This document shows, piece by piece, positions 17,124 to 26,506 of a stretch of DNA of 64,000 nucleotides. Under the pieces are notes generated by a model that was not told the DNA's origin, made no database searches, and saw only the letters and a list, made by a program, of their open reading frames with translations. The stretch comes from Burkholderia sp. SRS-46. GTDB lineage: Bacteria > Pseudomonadota > Gammaproteobacteria > Burkholderiales > Burkholderiaceae. The stretch is taken from positions 372,001-436,000 of the forward strand of contig NZ_PTXL01000009.1 in assembly GCF_004343775.1 (NCBI RefSeq). The letters run 5' to 3'. The translations under genes were made by a program, and so were the position numbers. Position 1 is the stretch's first letter. Each line of letters starts with the position of its first letter.

Positions 17124-18320
17124 ATGAAACAGAACCGCCGCCGCTGGCGCATCGCGCTTGCAAGTCTCGCCGCCGTCGCGCTCGTCGCCGGCCTCGCCCT
17201 GCACTTCCTCGCGCCGGACAAGCGTCCGGAATACCTGACCGCGCCCGTCACGCGCGGCGACCTCGAAAACACCGTGCTGGCGACCGGCGCGCTGCAGGCG
17301 TTCCGGCAGGTCGACGTCGGCGCGCAGGTGTCGGGGCAGCTCAAGACGCTGAAGGTGAAGCTCGGCGACAAGGTCGCGAAGGGGCAATGGCTCGCGGAAA
17401 TCGATCCGGTGATCTCGCGCAACGCGCTGCGGCAGGCGCGCACCAGCGAGGAGAACCTGCTTGCGCAGCAGCGCGCGACCGCCGCGCAACTGAAGCAGAC
17501 CGAGCTCGCGTTCCGCCGCCAGCAGGCGATGCTGCCGGACGACGCGACATCCCGCGAAGCGTTCGAGACCGCCCGCGCGGCGCTCGACGTGCAGCGCGCG
17601 AACCTCGCGTCGCTCGACGCGCAAATCCGCGCGGCCCGCATCCAGATCGAGACGGCGGAGGCCAATCTCGGCTACACGCGCATCGTCGCGCCGATCGACG
17701 GCCAGGTCGTCGCGATCGTCACGCAGGAAGGCCAGACCGTGATCGCGCAGCAGCAGGCCCCGGTGATCCTGAAGCTGGCCGACCTCGATACGATGACGGT
17801 CAAGGCGCAGGTGTCCGAAGCCGACGTGATCCGCGTGCAGGCCGAGCAGACCGCGTATTTCACGATCCTCGGCGATCCGGACAAGCGCTACTACGGCAAG
17901 CTGCGCGCGATCGAGCCCGCGCCGCAGAATTTCCTCGAATCGCAGAGCAGCCTCGGCGGCATGTCGAGCGGCAGCACGAAATCGAACACCGCGGTGTTCT
18001 ACAACGCGCTGTTCGAGGTGCCGAACCCCGGCCACCGGCTGCGCATCTCGATGACCGCGCAGGTCAACATCCTGCTCGGCAATGCGCGCAACGCGCTCAG
18101 CATTCCGGCCGCCGCGCTCGGCACGAAAGACAAGGACGGCCGCTACGCGGTGCGCGTGCTGCGCGCCGACGGCACGCTCGACACGCGCGCGGTGCGCACG
18201 GGCATCAACACCAACGTCAAGGTCGAGGTGCTCGCGGGCCTGAAGGAAGGCGAGCGCGTCGTGATCGGCGACGCCGCCGACGCCGCCGCCGCGCTCGCCG
18301 CGTCCTCGCCGGGAGCCTGA
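17124..18320 (+). CDS. macA: MacA-like periplasmic adaptor of tripartite efflux pump
   Basis: 398 residues from ATG 17124 (MKQNRRRWRIALASLAAVALVAG). A single N-terminal membrane anchor at about 9-28 is followed by the membrane-fusion protein layout: lipoyl half (LENTVLATGALQAFRQVDVGAQVSGQL), coiled-coil hairpin at about 90-190 rich in Q/E/A, second lipoyl half (IVAPIDGQVVAI), beta-barrel and membrane-proximal domain. It links the inner-membrane MacB ATPase to the outer-membrane factor. Three bases separate it from macB. The usual substrates of the family are macrolides, siderophores or lipopeptides; the actual one is not visible. Confidence 0.92.
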   Translation: MKQNRRRWRIALASLAAVALVAGLALHFLAPDKRPEYLTAPVTRGDLENTVLATGALQAFRQVDVGAQVSGQLKTLKVKLGDKVAKGQWLAEIDPVISRNALRQARTSEENLLAQQRATAAQLKQTELAFRRQQAMLPDDATSREAFETARAALDVQRANLASLDAQIRAARIQIETAEANLGYTRIVAPIDGQVVAIVTQEGQTVIAQQQAPVILKLADLDTMTVKAQVSEADVIRVQAEQTAYFTILGDPDKRYYGKLRAIEPAPQNFLESQSSLGGMSSGSTKSNTAVFYNALFEVPNPGHRLRISMTAQVNILLGNARNALSIPAAALGTKDKDGRYAVRVLRADGTLDTRAVRTGINTNVKVEVLAGLKEGERVVIGDAADAAAALAASSPGA

Positions 18321-18322
18321 CG

Positions 18323-20401
18323 ATGGCACGGCCGCTGCTGCAGCTGACGAACGTCACGCGGCGCTTCGCCACCGGCGACAAGGACGTCGTGGTGCTGAAG
18401 GACGTCAACCTGTCGATCGACGCCGGCGAGATCGTCGCGATCGTCGGCGCGTCGGGTTCCGGCAAGTCGACGCTGATGAACATCCTCGGCTGCCTCGACC
18501 ACCCGAGCGAAGGCCGCTACACGGTGGGCGGGCGCGAAACCGGCATGCTCGACGGCGACGAGCTCGCGCGCCTGCGCCGCGAGCATTTCGGCTTCATCTT
18601 CCAGCGCTATCACCTGCTGCCGCACCTGAGCGCGGTGGGCAACCTGGAAATGCCGGCCGTCTATGCCGGCAGCCCGCAGGCCGAGCGGCGCGCGCGCGCG
18701 TCGAGCCTGCTCGCGCGCCTCGGGCTCGCCGATCGCGAGGACCATCGGCCGAGCCAGCTGTCGGGCGGCCAGCAGCAGCGCGTGAGCATCGCGCGCGCGC
18801 TGATGAACGGCGGCGAAGTGATCCTCGCCGACGAGCCGACCGGCGCGCTCGACTCGAAAAGCGGCCGCGACGTGATGCGGATCCTGCTCGAGCTGAACGC
18901 GCTCGGCCATACGGTGATCCTCGTCACGCACGACGAGCACGTCGCCCGCCACGCGCGGCGGATCGTCGAGATCAGCGACGGCGAGATCGTCGCGGACCGG
19001 CCGAACCCGCACCCCGCGATCGCCCCGCTGGAAGCAGACACCGAAGCCGACGCCGACGTCAATGCGAGCGCCGGGCCCGACCCCGATGCCGGCGGCGTCG
19101 CGACCTCGGTCCGGCCCGCACGCGACGTCGCGCCCGCGCGCACGCACGGCGACGACGCGCTGTCGGTCGTCGCGCCGCCGCGCGCGCGCCGCCTGTCGGC
19201 CGGCACCGGCCGCTTCGCCGAGGCGTTCCGGATGGCGTGGATCGCGCTCGTATCGCACCGGCTGCGCACGCTGCTGACGATGCTCGGCATCATCATCGGC
19301 ATCATGTCGGTGGTGTCGATCGTCGCGATCGGCGAAGGGGCCAAGCGCTACATGCTCGAGGAAATCGGCAGCATGGGCACCAACACGATCAACCTGTACC
19401 CGGGCGCCGACTGGGGCGACAGCCGCGCGGACGCGATCCAGACGCTCGTGCCCGCCGACGTCGCCGCGCTCGCCGAGCAGCCGTACGTCGACAGCGTGAC
19501 GCCCGAGACCTCGCGCACGCAGCTGCTGCGCCATCGCAACGTCGACGTCAACGCGCTCGTCAGCGGCGTCGGCGATCGCTTCTTCCAGGTGCGCGGCATG
19601 CGCATGGCGCAGGGCGCCGCGTTCGGCGCGGACGAAGTGCGCCGCCAGGCGCAGGTCGCGGTGATCGACCAGAACACCCGGCGCAAGCTGTTCGGCGCGA
19701 ACCGCAATGCGATCGGCGCAGTGATCCTGATCGGCAACCTGCCGTGCGTCGTGATCGGCGTGACGGCCGACAAGAAAAGCGCGTTCGGCGACGTGAAGAG
19801 CCTCAATGCGTGGGTGCCGTACACGACCGCGAGCGGCCGCCTGTTCGGGCAGCAGTATCTCGACAGCATCACGGTGCGCGTGCGCGACGGCCAGCCGAGC
19901 CAGGCGGCCGAGCAGAGCGTGACGAAGCTGATCGCGCAGCGGCACGGCCGCAAGGATTTCTTTACCTACAACATGGACAGCGTGGTCAAGACCGTCGCGA
20001 AGACCGGGCAGTCGCTGACGCTGCTGCTGTCGCTGATCGCGGTGATTTCGCTCGTGGTCGGCGGCATCGGCGTGATGAACATCATGCTCGTGTCGGTCAC
20101 CGAGCGCACCCGCGAGATCGGCATCCGGATGGCAGTCGGCGCGCGCCAGGCCGACATCCTGCAGCAGTTCCTCGTCGAGGCCGTGCTGGTCTGCCTGCTC
20201 GGCGGCGCGATCGGCATCGCGCTGTCGTTCGGCGTGAGCATCGTGTTCTCGATGGTCGTCGAACAATGGAAGATGGTGTTCTCCGCCGGCGCGATCGTGT
20301 CGGCGTTCCTGTGCTCGACGCTGACGGGCGTCGTATTCGGCTACATGCCGGCACGCAACGCATCGCGGCTCGATCCGATCGATGCGCTCGCGCGAGACTG
20401 A
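18323..20401 (+). CDS. macB: MacB-like ABC transporter, ATPase fused to permease
   Basis: 692 residues. The nucleotide-binding domain occupies 1-225 with Walker [10 protein letters not shown] (42-50), signature LSGGQQQR (146-153) and Walker [10 protein letters not shown] (166-174). A MacB-type permease follows: TM1 near 315 ([23 protein letters not shown]), a large periplasmic domain, then three TM helices ([20 protein letters not shown] and onward). MacB is usually about 650 residues. The extra length lies in an acidic, Ala/Asp/Pro-rich linker at about 225-300 between ATPase and TM1. GGGAG precedes the start. It couples ATP hydrolysis to extrusion through MacA and the outer-membrane channel encoded next. 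Confidence 0.94.
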   Translation: MARPLLQLTNVTRRFATGDKDVVVLKDVNLSIDAGEIVAIVGASGSGKSTLMNILGCLDHPSEGRYTVGGRETGMLDGDELARLRREHFGFIFQRYHLLPHLSAVGNLEMPAVYAGSPQAERRARASSLLARLGLADREDHRPSQLSGGQQQRVSIARALMNGGEVILADEPTGALDSKSGRDVMRILLELNALGHTVILVTHDEHVARHARRIVEISDGEIVADRPNPHPAIAPLEADTEADADVNASAGPDPDAGGVATSVRPARDVAPARTHGDDALSVVAPPRARRLSAGTGRFAEAFRMAWIALVSHRLRTLLTMLGIIIGIMSVVSIVAIGEGAKRYMLEEIGSMGTNTINLYPGADWGDSRADAIQTLVPADVAALAEQPYVDSVTPETSRTQLLRHRNVDVNALVSGVGDRFFQVRGMRMAQGAAFGADEVRRQAQVAVIDQNTRRKLFGANRNAIGAVILIGNLPCVVIGVTADKKSAFGDVKSLNAWVPYTTASGRLFGQQYLDSITVRVRDGQPSQAAEQSVTKLIAQRHGRKDFFTYNMDSVVKTVAKTGQSLTLLLSLIAVISLVVGGIGVMNIMLVSVTERTREIGIRMAVGARQADILQQFLVEAVLVCLLGGAIGIALSFGVSIVFSMVVEQWKMVFSAGAIVSAFLCSTLTGVVFGYMPARNASRLDPIDALARD

Positions 20402-20413
20402 CGGAGCCCGCTC

Positions 20414-21790
20414 ATGACGATGCCTTCCCCCCTGCTCCGCCGCGTCGCCGCGCTCGCCTGCGCGGCCGCGCTGGCGGCCGGCTGCACCGCCACCCGCAAC
20501 GGGCCACTGCCGGCCGTCGCGATGCCCGCGAACTGGGTCTCGCCCGTCGCGCCCGCTGCATCGGCCGCGTCGGCCGACTGGTGGCGCAGCTTCGGCGATC
20601 CGGTGCTCGACCGCCTGATCGACGACGCGCTGCGCAGCAACGGCGATCTCGCGATCGCGGCGATCCGCGTGTACCGCGCACGGCTGCAGGCCGGGCTCGT
20701 CGACACGAACCTCACGCCGAACGTGACGCTCGGCGCGTCGGGCTCGGTCACGCGCACGCTCGACACGCACCAGATGTCCCGCACGAGCGGCATCAACGGC
20801 ACGCTGAACTACGAGCTCGACCTGTGGGGACGGCTCGCGGCGCTGCGCGACGCCGCGCGCTGGGAAGCCGACGCGACCGAGGCCGACCGCGAAGCCGCGC
20901 GGCTGTCGCTGATCGGCACGACGGCCTCGCTGTACTGGCGGCTCGGCTACCTGAACCGGCTGATCGCGCTCGGCGACGCGAACATCGCGTATGCGGAACG
21001 CACGCTCGCGCTGGTGCGCTCGCGTCATGCGGCGGGCGCGGTGTCGGGGCTCGACGTCGCGCAGGCCGAGCAGAACCTGTCCGCGCAGCGCGCAGCGCAG
21101 ACGCAGCTGGTCCAGCAGCGCACCGAAAGCCGTCACGCGCTCGCGATCCTGTTCGACCGTCCGCCGCAGCAGCTCGCCGCCGAGCCGCAGACGCTGCCCG
21201 GCGGGCCGCTGCCCGAAGTCGCGGCCGGCGTGCCGGCGAGCCTGCTCGGCCGGCGCCCGGACCTGCGCGCCGCGGAATTCCGCCTGCGCGAATCGCTCGC
21301 GAACGTCGACGCAACCCGCACGAGCTTCTACCCGGCCTTCACGCTGACGGGCAGCGTCGGCACGACGAGCGCGAGCCTCGAGCGCGTGCTCACGAACCCG
21401 ATCGGCACGCTGGGGCTCGGGCTCGCGTTGCCGTTCATCCAGTGGAACACGATGCAGCTGCAGGTCAAGGTGTCGAAGACGCAGTACGAGGAAGCGGTGG
21501 TCGCGTTCCGCCAGCGCCTGTACGGAGCGCTCGCCGAGGTCGAGAACGCGCTCGCCGCGCGCGTGCAGCTCGAACGCGAGGCCGAGCAGCGCGCGTTGTC
21601 GCTCGCGCAGGCGCAGCGCGCGGAAACGCTCGCGGGCACGCAGTTCCGCGCCGGCGCGACCGGCGTGCAGCCGTGGCTCGACCAGCAGCAGCGGCTGCGG
21701 GACGCGGAAAGCACGGAGGCGCAGAACCGGCTGAACCGGCTCAACAACCAGATGACGCTGTACCGCGCGCTCGGCGGCGGCATGCACTGA
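20414..21790 (+). CDS. Outer-membrane efflux lipoprotein, NodT/OprM family
   Basis: 458 residues. The lipoprotein leader ends in LAAGC (Cys24), and the body has the twofold-repeated TolC-like helical barrel arrangement. Family segments visible are DWWRSFGDPVLDRLIDDAL near 55, ELDLWGRLAALRDAARWEA near 135, RHAAGAVSGLDVAQAEQNL near 200, and GRRPDLRAAEFRLRESLANVDATR near 275. It forms the channel through which MacAB exports its substrate. Twelve bases separate it from macB, so the three genes are one operon. It converges with the MFS gene 60 bp downstream. Confidence 0.93.
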   Translation: MTMPSPLLRRVAALACAAALAAGCTATRNGPLPAVAMPANWVSPVAPAASAASADWWRSFGDPVLDRLIDDALRSNGDLAIAAIRVYRARLQAGLVDTNLTPNVTLGASGSVTRTLDTHQMSRTSGINGTLNYELDLWGRLAALRDAARWEADATEADREAARLSLIGTTASLYWRLGYLNRLIALGDANIAYAERTLALVRSRHAAGAVSGLDVAQAEQNLSAQRAAQTQLVQQRTESRHALAILFDRPPQQLAAEPQTLPGGPLPEVAAGVPASLLGRRPDLRAAEFRLRESLANVDATRTSFYPAFTLTGSVGTTSASLERVLTNPIGTLGLGLALPFIQWNTMQLQVKVSKTQYEEAVVAFRQRLYGALAEVENALAARVQLEREAEQRALSLAQAQRAETLAGTQFRAGATGVQPWLDQQQRLRDAESTEAQNRLNRLNNQMTLYRALGGGMH

Positions 21791-21850
21791 AGCCGAACCG
21801 CGCGCGGCGCGGCGGCGGCCACGTATCGGCGCGGCCCCGCCGGTGGCGTT

Positions 21851-23389
21851 TCATTCCGCCATCGCCGCCCCGCGCCGCGCGGGCGCAAACGCCAGCGCGC
21901 TCGCGGTCGCCAGCACCGCCACGCCCAGCGCGCCGTACGTCATCACCCAGCCGAACCCGTGCACGAGCGCCGCGTGCAGCGCGGCGCCCGTCGGGTCCGC
22001 GCGCGCGAGCTCCGGCGCGAACGCGCGCAGCCCGTCGGTACGCCCGGCCGCGACTTGCTGCGCGAGCGCGCGCAGCGCCGCGTCGCCGACGCCGCCCGCG
22101 ATGCCGGCCTTCAGGCTCGACACGATCCCCGCGACCAGCACGAAGCCCATCACCGCGATGTTCAGCGCGAGCGAGATCATCCGCGCGCTCATGTCGATGC
22201 CCGACGCCATCCCCGCGCGCGCGCTCGACACCGCGCCCGTCAACGTGTTGGTGACCGGCGTGTTGGTCAGGCCGAGCCCGATGCCCGCGATCGCGCAGCC
22301 GGGCAGCATCGTCAGCCAGTCCGCGTGCGCGGCCGCGCCACCGATGCGCATCAGCGCGAAGCCGGCCGCGATCGTGAAAAGCCCGGCCGGAATCACGACG
22401 CCCGGCCCGTAGCGCAGCGCGAGGCGCTCGCCGAACGGCGGCGCGACCAGCGTCGGCAGCGTGTACGCGAGCAATGCGAGGCCGGCCGTCACGCTGTCGT
22501 AGCCGAGCGCGACCTGGAAGTAGATCGGCAGGTAGATCATGAACGGCCAGAAGCTGAAGTTCATCCCCATCGAGCCGAAGATCGCGCCGGTGAACGCGCG
22601 GATCCGGAACACCGAGAAATCGAACATCGGGTGCGCGCTGCGGCGCTCGGCGACGACGAACCCAACCAGCGCGAGCACGGTGGCGCCAAGCACGCCGAGC
22701 CCCGCCGTGCTCGTCAGGCCGAGCGCATCGGCCTGCGTAATGTAGAACGCGAGGCCGAGCACCGCGAGCGACAGCGTGACGATGCCCGCGACGTCGAGCG
22801 AGCCCGCGTGCGGATCGCGCGACTCCTGCACCGCGCCGCCGATCAGCGCGAGCGCGACGGCCGCCAGCGGCGCGTGGACGAGAAACACCCACGGCCAGCT
22901 CGCGACGGCGACGATCGCGCCGCCGACGATCGGCCCGAAGCCGAGCCCGATGCCGAACACGATCCCCCAGATGCCGAACGCGCGGCTGCGCTCGCGCCCT
23001 TCGCGGAACTGGTGCGACAGCACCGCGATCTGGCAGATCAGCATCGCGCCGCCGCTCGCGCCCTGCAGCAGCCGGCCCGCGACGAGCACCGGCACGTTCG
23101 GCGCGAGCCCGCACAGCAACGACGTCGCGCCGAACAGCAGCGTGCCCGCGACGTACACGCGCTTGCGGCCGAAACGGTCCGCGAGCGTGCCGGCCGCCAT
23201 CAGTACCGTCGTACAGGCGATCGTGTACGCGTTCATGATCCACTGCATGCCGTTGAAATCGCCATGCAGCACGTGCTCGAGCGTCGGCAGGATCACCGGC
23301 ACGCTCGATATCTCGAGACCGAACATCAATGAGGTAAGACAGACGGCCGCGAGCGCGACCGTATTGCGGCGGGTAGAAGAAGACGTCAT
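21851..23389 (-). CDS. MFS drug:proton antiporter, 14-TM DHA2 family
   Basis: 512 residues, integral inner-membrane protein. The first helix (NTVALAAVCLTSLMFGLEISSVPVILPTL), motif A between TM2 and TM3 (GTLADRFGRKRVYVAG) and motif C in TM5 (GIVFGIGLGFGPIVGG) identify an EmrB/QacA-like exporter. Helix count by eye is 13-14, with a final helix at GWVMTYGALGVAVLATASALAF. It is divergent from a LysR gene at 23580. The 190-bp gap holds a 15-bp palindrome overlapping a possible -10, so LysR control of this pump is likely. Substrate unknown. Confidence 0.9.
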   Translation of the reverse strand: MTSSSTRRNTVALAAVCLTSLMFGLEISSVPVILPTLEHVLHGDFNGMQWIMNAYTIACTTVLMAAGTLADRFGRKRVYVAGTLLFGATSLLCGLAPNVPVLVAGRLLQGASGGAMLICQIAVLSHQFREGRERSRAFGIWGIVFGIGLGFGPIVGGAIVAVASWPWVFLVHAPLAAVALALIGGAVQESRDPHAGSLDVAGIVTLSLAVLGLAFYITQADALGLTSTAGLGVLGATVLALVGFVVAERRSAHPMFDFSVFRIRAFTGAIFGSMGMNFSFWPFMIYLPIYFQVALGYDSVTAGLALLAYTLPTLVAPPFGERLALRYGPGVVIPAGLFTIAAGFALMRIGGAAAHADWLTMLPGCAIAGIGLGLTNTPVTNTLTGAVSSARAGMASGIDMSARMISLALNIAVMGFVLVAGIVSSLKAGIAGGVGDAALRALAQQVAAGRTDGLRAFAPELARADPTGAALHAALVHGFGWVMTYGALGVAVLATASALAFAPARRGAAMAE

Positions 23390-23500
23390 CGATATCGCGG
23401 CATCGCCCGGCAGCCGGGCGACGCGCACCTCCAGGAGTCGAAAAGGCGTTCGCTGCGCACGGCCGCGGCGTCGCACGCAATGAACGGGAGTCGGTACTAT

Positions 23501-23515
23501 AGTGAGAATCCCACT
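23501..23515. promoter_or_regulatory. Candidate LysR operator between MFS and lysR
   Basis: The sequence AGTGAGAATCCCACT is an interrupted palindrome with the pattern AGTG-n-GA-n-TC-n-CACT (six of seven base pairs matching). It sits in the divergent intergenic region and directly abuts TACTAT (23495-23500), which can serve as a -10 for either direction. That arrangement suits a regulator acting on both genes. Confidence 0.5.
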
Positions 23516-23579
23516 CCCCATTGAATCATCTGCTTCGCATGACTCGGGACCCACAGGAACCAATAGACCTACCCCAACG

Positions 23580-24485
23580 ATGACCGACAAACTCGACGGC
23601 GTGACGACTTTCGTGCAGGTGGTGGAATCCGGCAGCTTCGCGCTCGCCGCGGAGCGGCTCGACATGACGCGCTCGGCGGTCGGCAAGGCGATCGCGCGGC
23701 TCGAGAAGCGGCTCGGCGCGCGGCTGCTGCAGCGCACGACGCGCAGCCAGAGCCTGACCGACGACGGCCAGGCGTACTACGACCGCTGCGTGCGCGCGCT
23801 CGCGGAGCTGGACGCCGCGGAGGCCGACCTCGACAGCGGCCGCCACGAGCCGCGCGGGCGGCTGCGCATGAGCGTGCCGCTGGCGTTCGGCCATCACTGC
23901 GTGACGCCGGTGCTGCTCGATCTCGCGCACACCTACCCGCACCTGCGGATCGACGTGTCGATCACGGACCGATTCGTCGATCTCGTCGAGGAAGGCATCG
24001 ACCTCGCGGTGCGGATCGGCGAGCTGCCCGACAGTTCGAGCCTCGCGGCGCGGCGGCTCGGCACGCAGTACGGCAGCCTCGGCGCGGCGCCGTCGTACCT
24101 GGCCCGCTACGGCACCCCGGCGACGCTCGACGCGCTGAAGGATCACCGCACGATCGCCTACTCACGCGCGGGCGTGCCGCAGCCGTGGGAGCTGTACGGG
24201 CCGGACGGCACGCCGACGCGCATCGACATGCCGCATCAGCTCGGTTTCGACGACGTTCAGGTGATTGCGGCGGCGGCGGTGTCCGGCTTCGGGATCGCGT
24301 GGCTGCCGAGCTGGCTGCTCGCGCAGCACGTGCGGCGCGGCGAGCTGGTGGTGGTGCGGGACAAGTGCTTCGTGAGGAGCGGCGGCGTCCACGCGGTCTG
24401 GCCGAAGACGCGCTACCTGCCGCGCAAGACACGCTGCGCGATCGATGCGCTCGTTGCCGCGATTCCGCCGATGATCGGCGAATAG
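23580..24485 (+). CDS. LysR-type transcriptional regulator
   Basis: 301 residues. The N-terminal winged helix-turn-helix (MTDKLDGVTTFVQVVESGSF, then AAERLDMTRSAVGKAIARLEKRLGARLLQRTTR) is followed by a periplasmic-binding-protein-like co-inducer domain from about 90. The phrase ITDRFVDLVEEGIDLAVRIGELPDSS is typical of the large AaeR/YhjC-like branch found beside exporters. Start ATG 23580 gives the canonical length. Divergent from the MFS exporter gene, its probable target. Confidence 0.92.
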   Translation: MTDKLDGVTTFVQVVESGSFALAAERLDMTRSAVGKAIARLEKRLGARLLQRTTRSQSLTDDGQAYYDRCVRALAELDAAEADLDSGRHEPRGRLRMSVPLAFGHHCVTPVLLDLAHTYPHLRIDVSITDRFVDLVEEGIDLAVRIGELPDSSSLAARRLGTQYGSLGAAPSYLARYGTPATLDALKDHRTIAYSRAGVPQPWELYGPDGTPTRIDMPHQLGFDDVQVIAAAAVSGFGIAWLPSWLLAQHVRRGELVVVRDKCFVRSGGVHAVWPKTRYLPRKTRCAIDALVAAIPPMIGE

Positions 24486-24518
24486 CCAGGCATAGCGGCG
24501 AGTCGCGTTGATCGCCCC

Positions 24519-24541
24519 CCGGCGCGGCGCGTGCGCGCCGG
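24519..24541. terminator. Hairpin between convergent lysR and valine operon
   Basis: CCGGCGCG and CGCGCCGG form a perfect 8-bp stem with a 7-base loop between the two convergent stops (24485 and 24579). There is no U-tract, so it can only be a candidate bidirectional transcription barrier. Confidence 0.35.
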
Positions 24542-24578
24542 CCCGGTCACGCCGCGCACCGCGCGGCGCTTGCCTGCG

Positions 24579-25718
24579 TCACGCGGCGCCGAGATCGGCC
24601 AGCGGATGCGCGAACAGCTTCCACGGCGACGTGAGGAAGTGCCGCACGCGCTCCGCGCGCAGCTCGACGAGCGACGCGGGCGCCCAGCGCGGCTTGCGAT
24701 CCTTGTCGATCAGGTGCGCGCGCACGCCTTCGCGGAAGTCGCCCTCCTCGATCGACCGCGCGACGATCCCGAGCTCCATCCGGAACGATTCGGCCAGCGT
24801 CATCTGCCGGCCGCGCAGCAGCGCCTCGCGGGTCACCGCGAGCATCGTCGGCGAATGGCCCAGCAGCGCGTCGAGCGTCGCCTGCAGCCACTGGCGAAGC
24901 TCGCGCGACAGCTCGTCGCGCGCGAGCTCCTGGCGCAGCGTCGCGACGATCCGGTCGACCGTCGAACGCTTGTCGAAATGGCGGACGATCCACGGCAGCT
25001 GGCTCGCCAGCGTCGCATGCGGCACGATGTTGCACGGCGGCTCGAACACCTTGCGCAGCGCGGCGAGCACGTTGCCGTCCCACTTCACGTTGCCGATGCG
25101 CGTCTCGAACGTGTCGAGCCAGGCGGACGGCACGCACAGATCCGCGAGCTTCGCGGTCAGCGCATCGGCGCCCGACAGCGTCACGCCGGTCAGCCCGACG
25201 TACAGCGCCAGCTCGGCCGGCATGCGCGCGAGGAAGTGCGTTGCGCCGACGTCCGGCACGAGGCCGATGCGCGTCTCCGGCATCGCGATCCGGCTGCGCT
25301 CGGTCGCGACGCGCAGCGCGGCACCCTGCGCGAGCCCCATCCCGCCGCCCATCGTGATGCCGTCCATCAGCGCGACGACCGGCTTCGGGAACGTGTGGAT
25401 CGCGTAGTCGAGCCGGTATTCGTCGACGAAGAACGGCAGCCACGCGTCGCGCCGCGCCACCATCTGGTGCAAGGCGCGCACGTCGCCGCCCGCGCAGAAG
25501 CCCTTCTCGCCCGCGCCGCGCAGCACCACCGCGACGATCTGGTCGTCGTCGCGGCAGCGCGCGAGCAGCGCGGCCAGCTCGCGCACCATCTCGTGCGACA
25601 GCGCGTTCAGCGCGGCCGGCCGGTTCAGCGTGATCAGCGCCACGCGGTTCAGCACGCGGAACAGCACGTCGGGCGCGGCTTGCGCGAGCGCGTCGGGCGT
25701 CGTGATCGGGGTGCTCAT
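24579..25718 (-). CDS. 3-hydroxyisobutyryl-CoA hydrolase
   Basis: 379 residues, crotonase fold. The length, about 110 residues longer than a hydratase, and the extended C-terminus fit the HIBCH branch. Key segments are the CoA-binding GEKGFCAGGDVRALH near 70-85 and the oxyanion-hole/active-site ITMGGGMGLAQGAALRVATERSRIAMPETRIGLVPDVGATHFLARMP, where E and D are catalytic in HIBCH. It releases CoA from 3-hydroxyisobutyryl-CoA in valine degradation. The start overlaps the preceding hydratase stop as ATGA (25715-25718). Last gene of the operon. Confidence 0.88.
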   Translation of the reverse strand: MSTPITTPDALAQAAPDVLFRVLNRVALITLNRPAALNALSHEMVRELAALLARCRDDDQIVAVVLRGAGEKGFCAGGDVRALHQMVARRDAWLPFFVDEYRLDYAIHTFPKPVVALMDGITMGGGMGLAQGAALRVATERSRIAMPETRIGLVPDVGATHFLARMPAELALYVGLTGVTLSGADALTAKLADLCVPSAWLDTFETRIGNVKWDGNVLAALRKVFEPPCNIVPHATLASQLPWIVRHFDKRSTVDRIVATLRQELARDELSRELRQWLQATLDALLGHSPTMLAVTREALLRGRQMTLAESFRMELGIVARSIEEGDFREGVRAHLIDKDRKPRWAPASLVELRAERVRHFLTSPWKLFAHPLADLGAA

Positions 25719-26506
25719 CGGTCCTGCTCTCCGTCGGGTTGCCAGTTCGGCGCGCGCTTGCCGAGAAACGCGGCCACGCCTTCGCGCGGATCGTTCGTAT
25801 CGAACAGGTCGACGAAACGCTCGCGCTCGACCGCGAGCGCCGCGCTGCGCGGCACGCCGCGGCGCGCGAGGCCGATCAGTTCCTTGCTGTAGGTGACCGC
25901 GTGCGGGCTCTGCCGCGCGACGTTGCGCGCGAGCGCGAGCGCCGCGTCGCGGGCCGCGCCGCTGTCGACCACGTCCTCGACGAGGCCGATCCGCAGCGCG
26001 GTGGCCGCATCGACGCGCACGCCGGCGAGGATGATCTTCTTCGCCCAGCCTTCGCCGACGAGCCAGGGCAGCGTCTGCGTGCCGAGCCCGCACGGCAGCA
26101 GCCCGACCGACGGTTCGGGCAGCGCCATCTGCGCATGCGTCTCGGCGATCCGCAGGTCGCAGGCCAACGCACACTCGAGCCCGCCGCCCATCGCGTAGCC
26201 GTTGATCGCCGCGATCGTCACGAAACGCGCTTCGGACAGCGTCTCGAACGCGGTGCCGAAGCGGATCGCCATCGCGCGCGCAACCGCCGGATCGCCTTCG
26301 GCGAACGTGTTCAGGTCGGCGCCCGCGCTGAAGAACTTCGGGCCGTCGCCGGTGATCACGAGCGCGCGCACGCGCGGGTTCGCGTTGAGCTCGGCGACGA
26401 TCTGCTGCATCCGCAGCAGACCGTCGGCGGTAAAGGCGTTCGCGGGCGGACGCTTGAGCGTCGCGCACGCGATCGCGCCGTCGTCGACGTAGTCCAGTTC
26501 GATCAT
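25715..26506 (-). CDS. Enoyl-CoA hydratase (probable methacrylyl-CoA hydratase)
   Basis: 263 residues of the crotonase family. The CoA-binding/oxyanion segments KFFSAGADLNTFAEGD (near 57) and INGYAMGGGLECALACDLRIAETHAQMALPEPSVGLLPCGLGTQTLPWLVG (near 100-150) are intact, including the glutamates of a hydratase (E111 region and E131 region). In this operon the expected reaction is hydration of methacrylyl-CoA to 3-hydroxyisobutyryl-CoA. It overlaps both neighbours by 4 bp (ATGA), indicating tight coupling. A general short-chain enoyl-CoA hydratase role cannot be excluded. Confidence 0.88.
   Translation of the reverse strand: MIELDYVDDGAIACATLKRPPANAFTADGLLRMQQIVAELNANPRVRALVITGDGPKFFSAGADLNTFAEGDPAVARAMAIRFGTAFETLSEARFVTIAAINGYAMGGGLECALACDLRIAETHAQMALPEPSVGLLPCGLGTQTLPWLVGEGWAKKIILAGVRVDAATALRIGLVEDVVDSGAARDAALALARNVARQSPHAVTYSKELIGLARRGVPRSAALAVERERFVDLFDTNDPREGVAAFLGKRAPNWQPDGEQDR

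Noticed and set aside
18143-21787. A 1214-codon minus-strand frame opposite macB and the outer-membrane factor
   Set aside because: Arg/Asp/His-rich low-complexity translation typical of codon-bias shadows; both plus-strand genes have intact family motifs.
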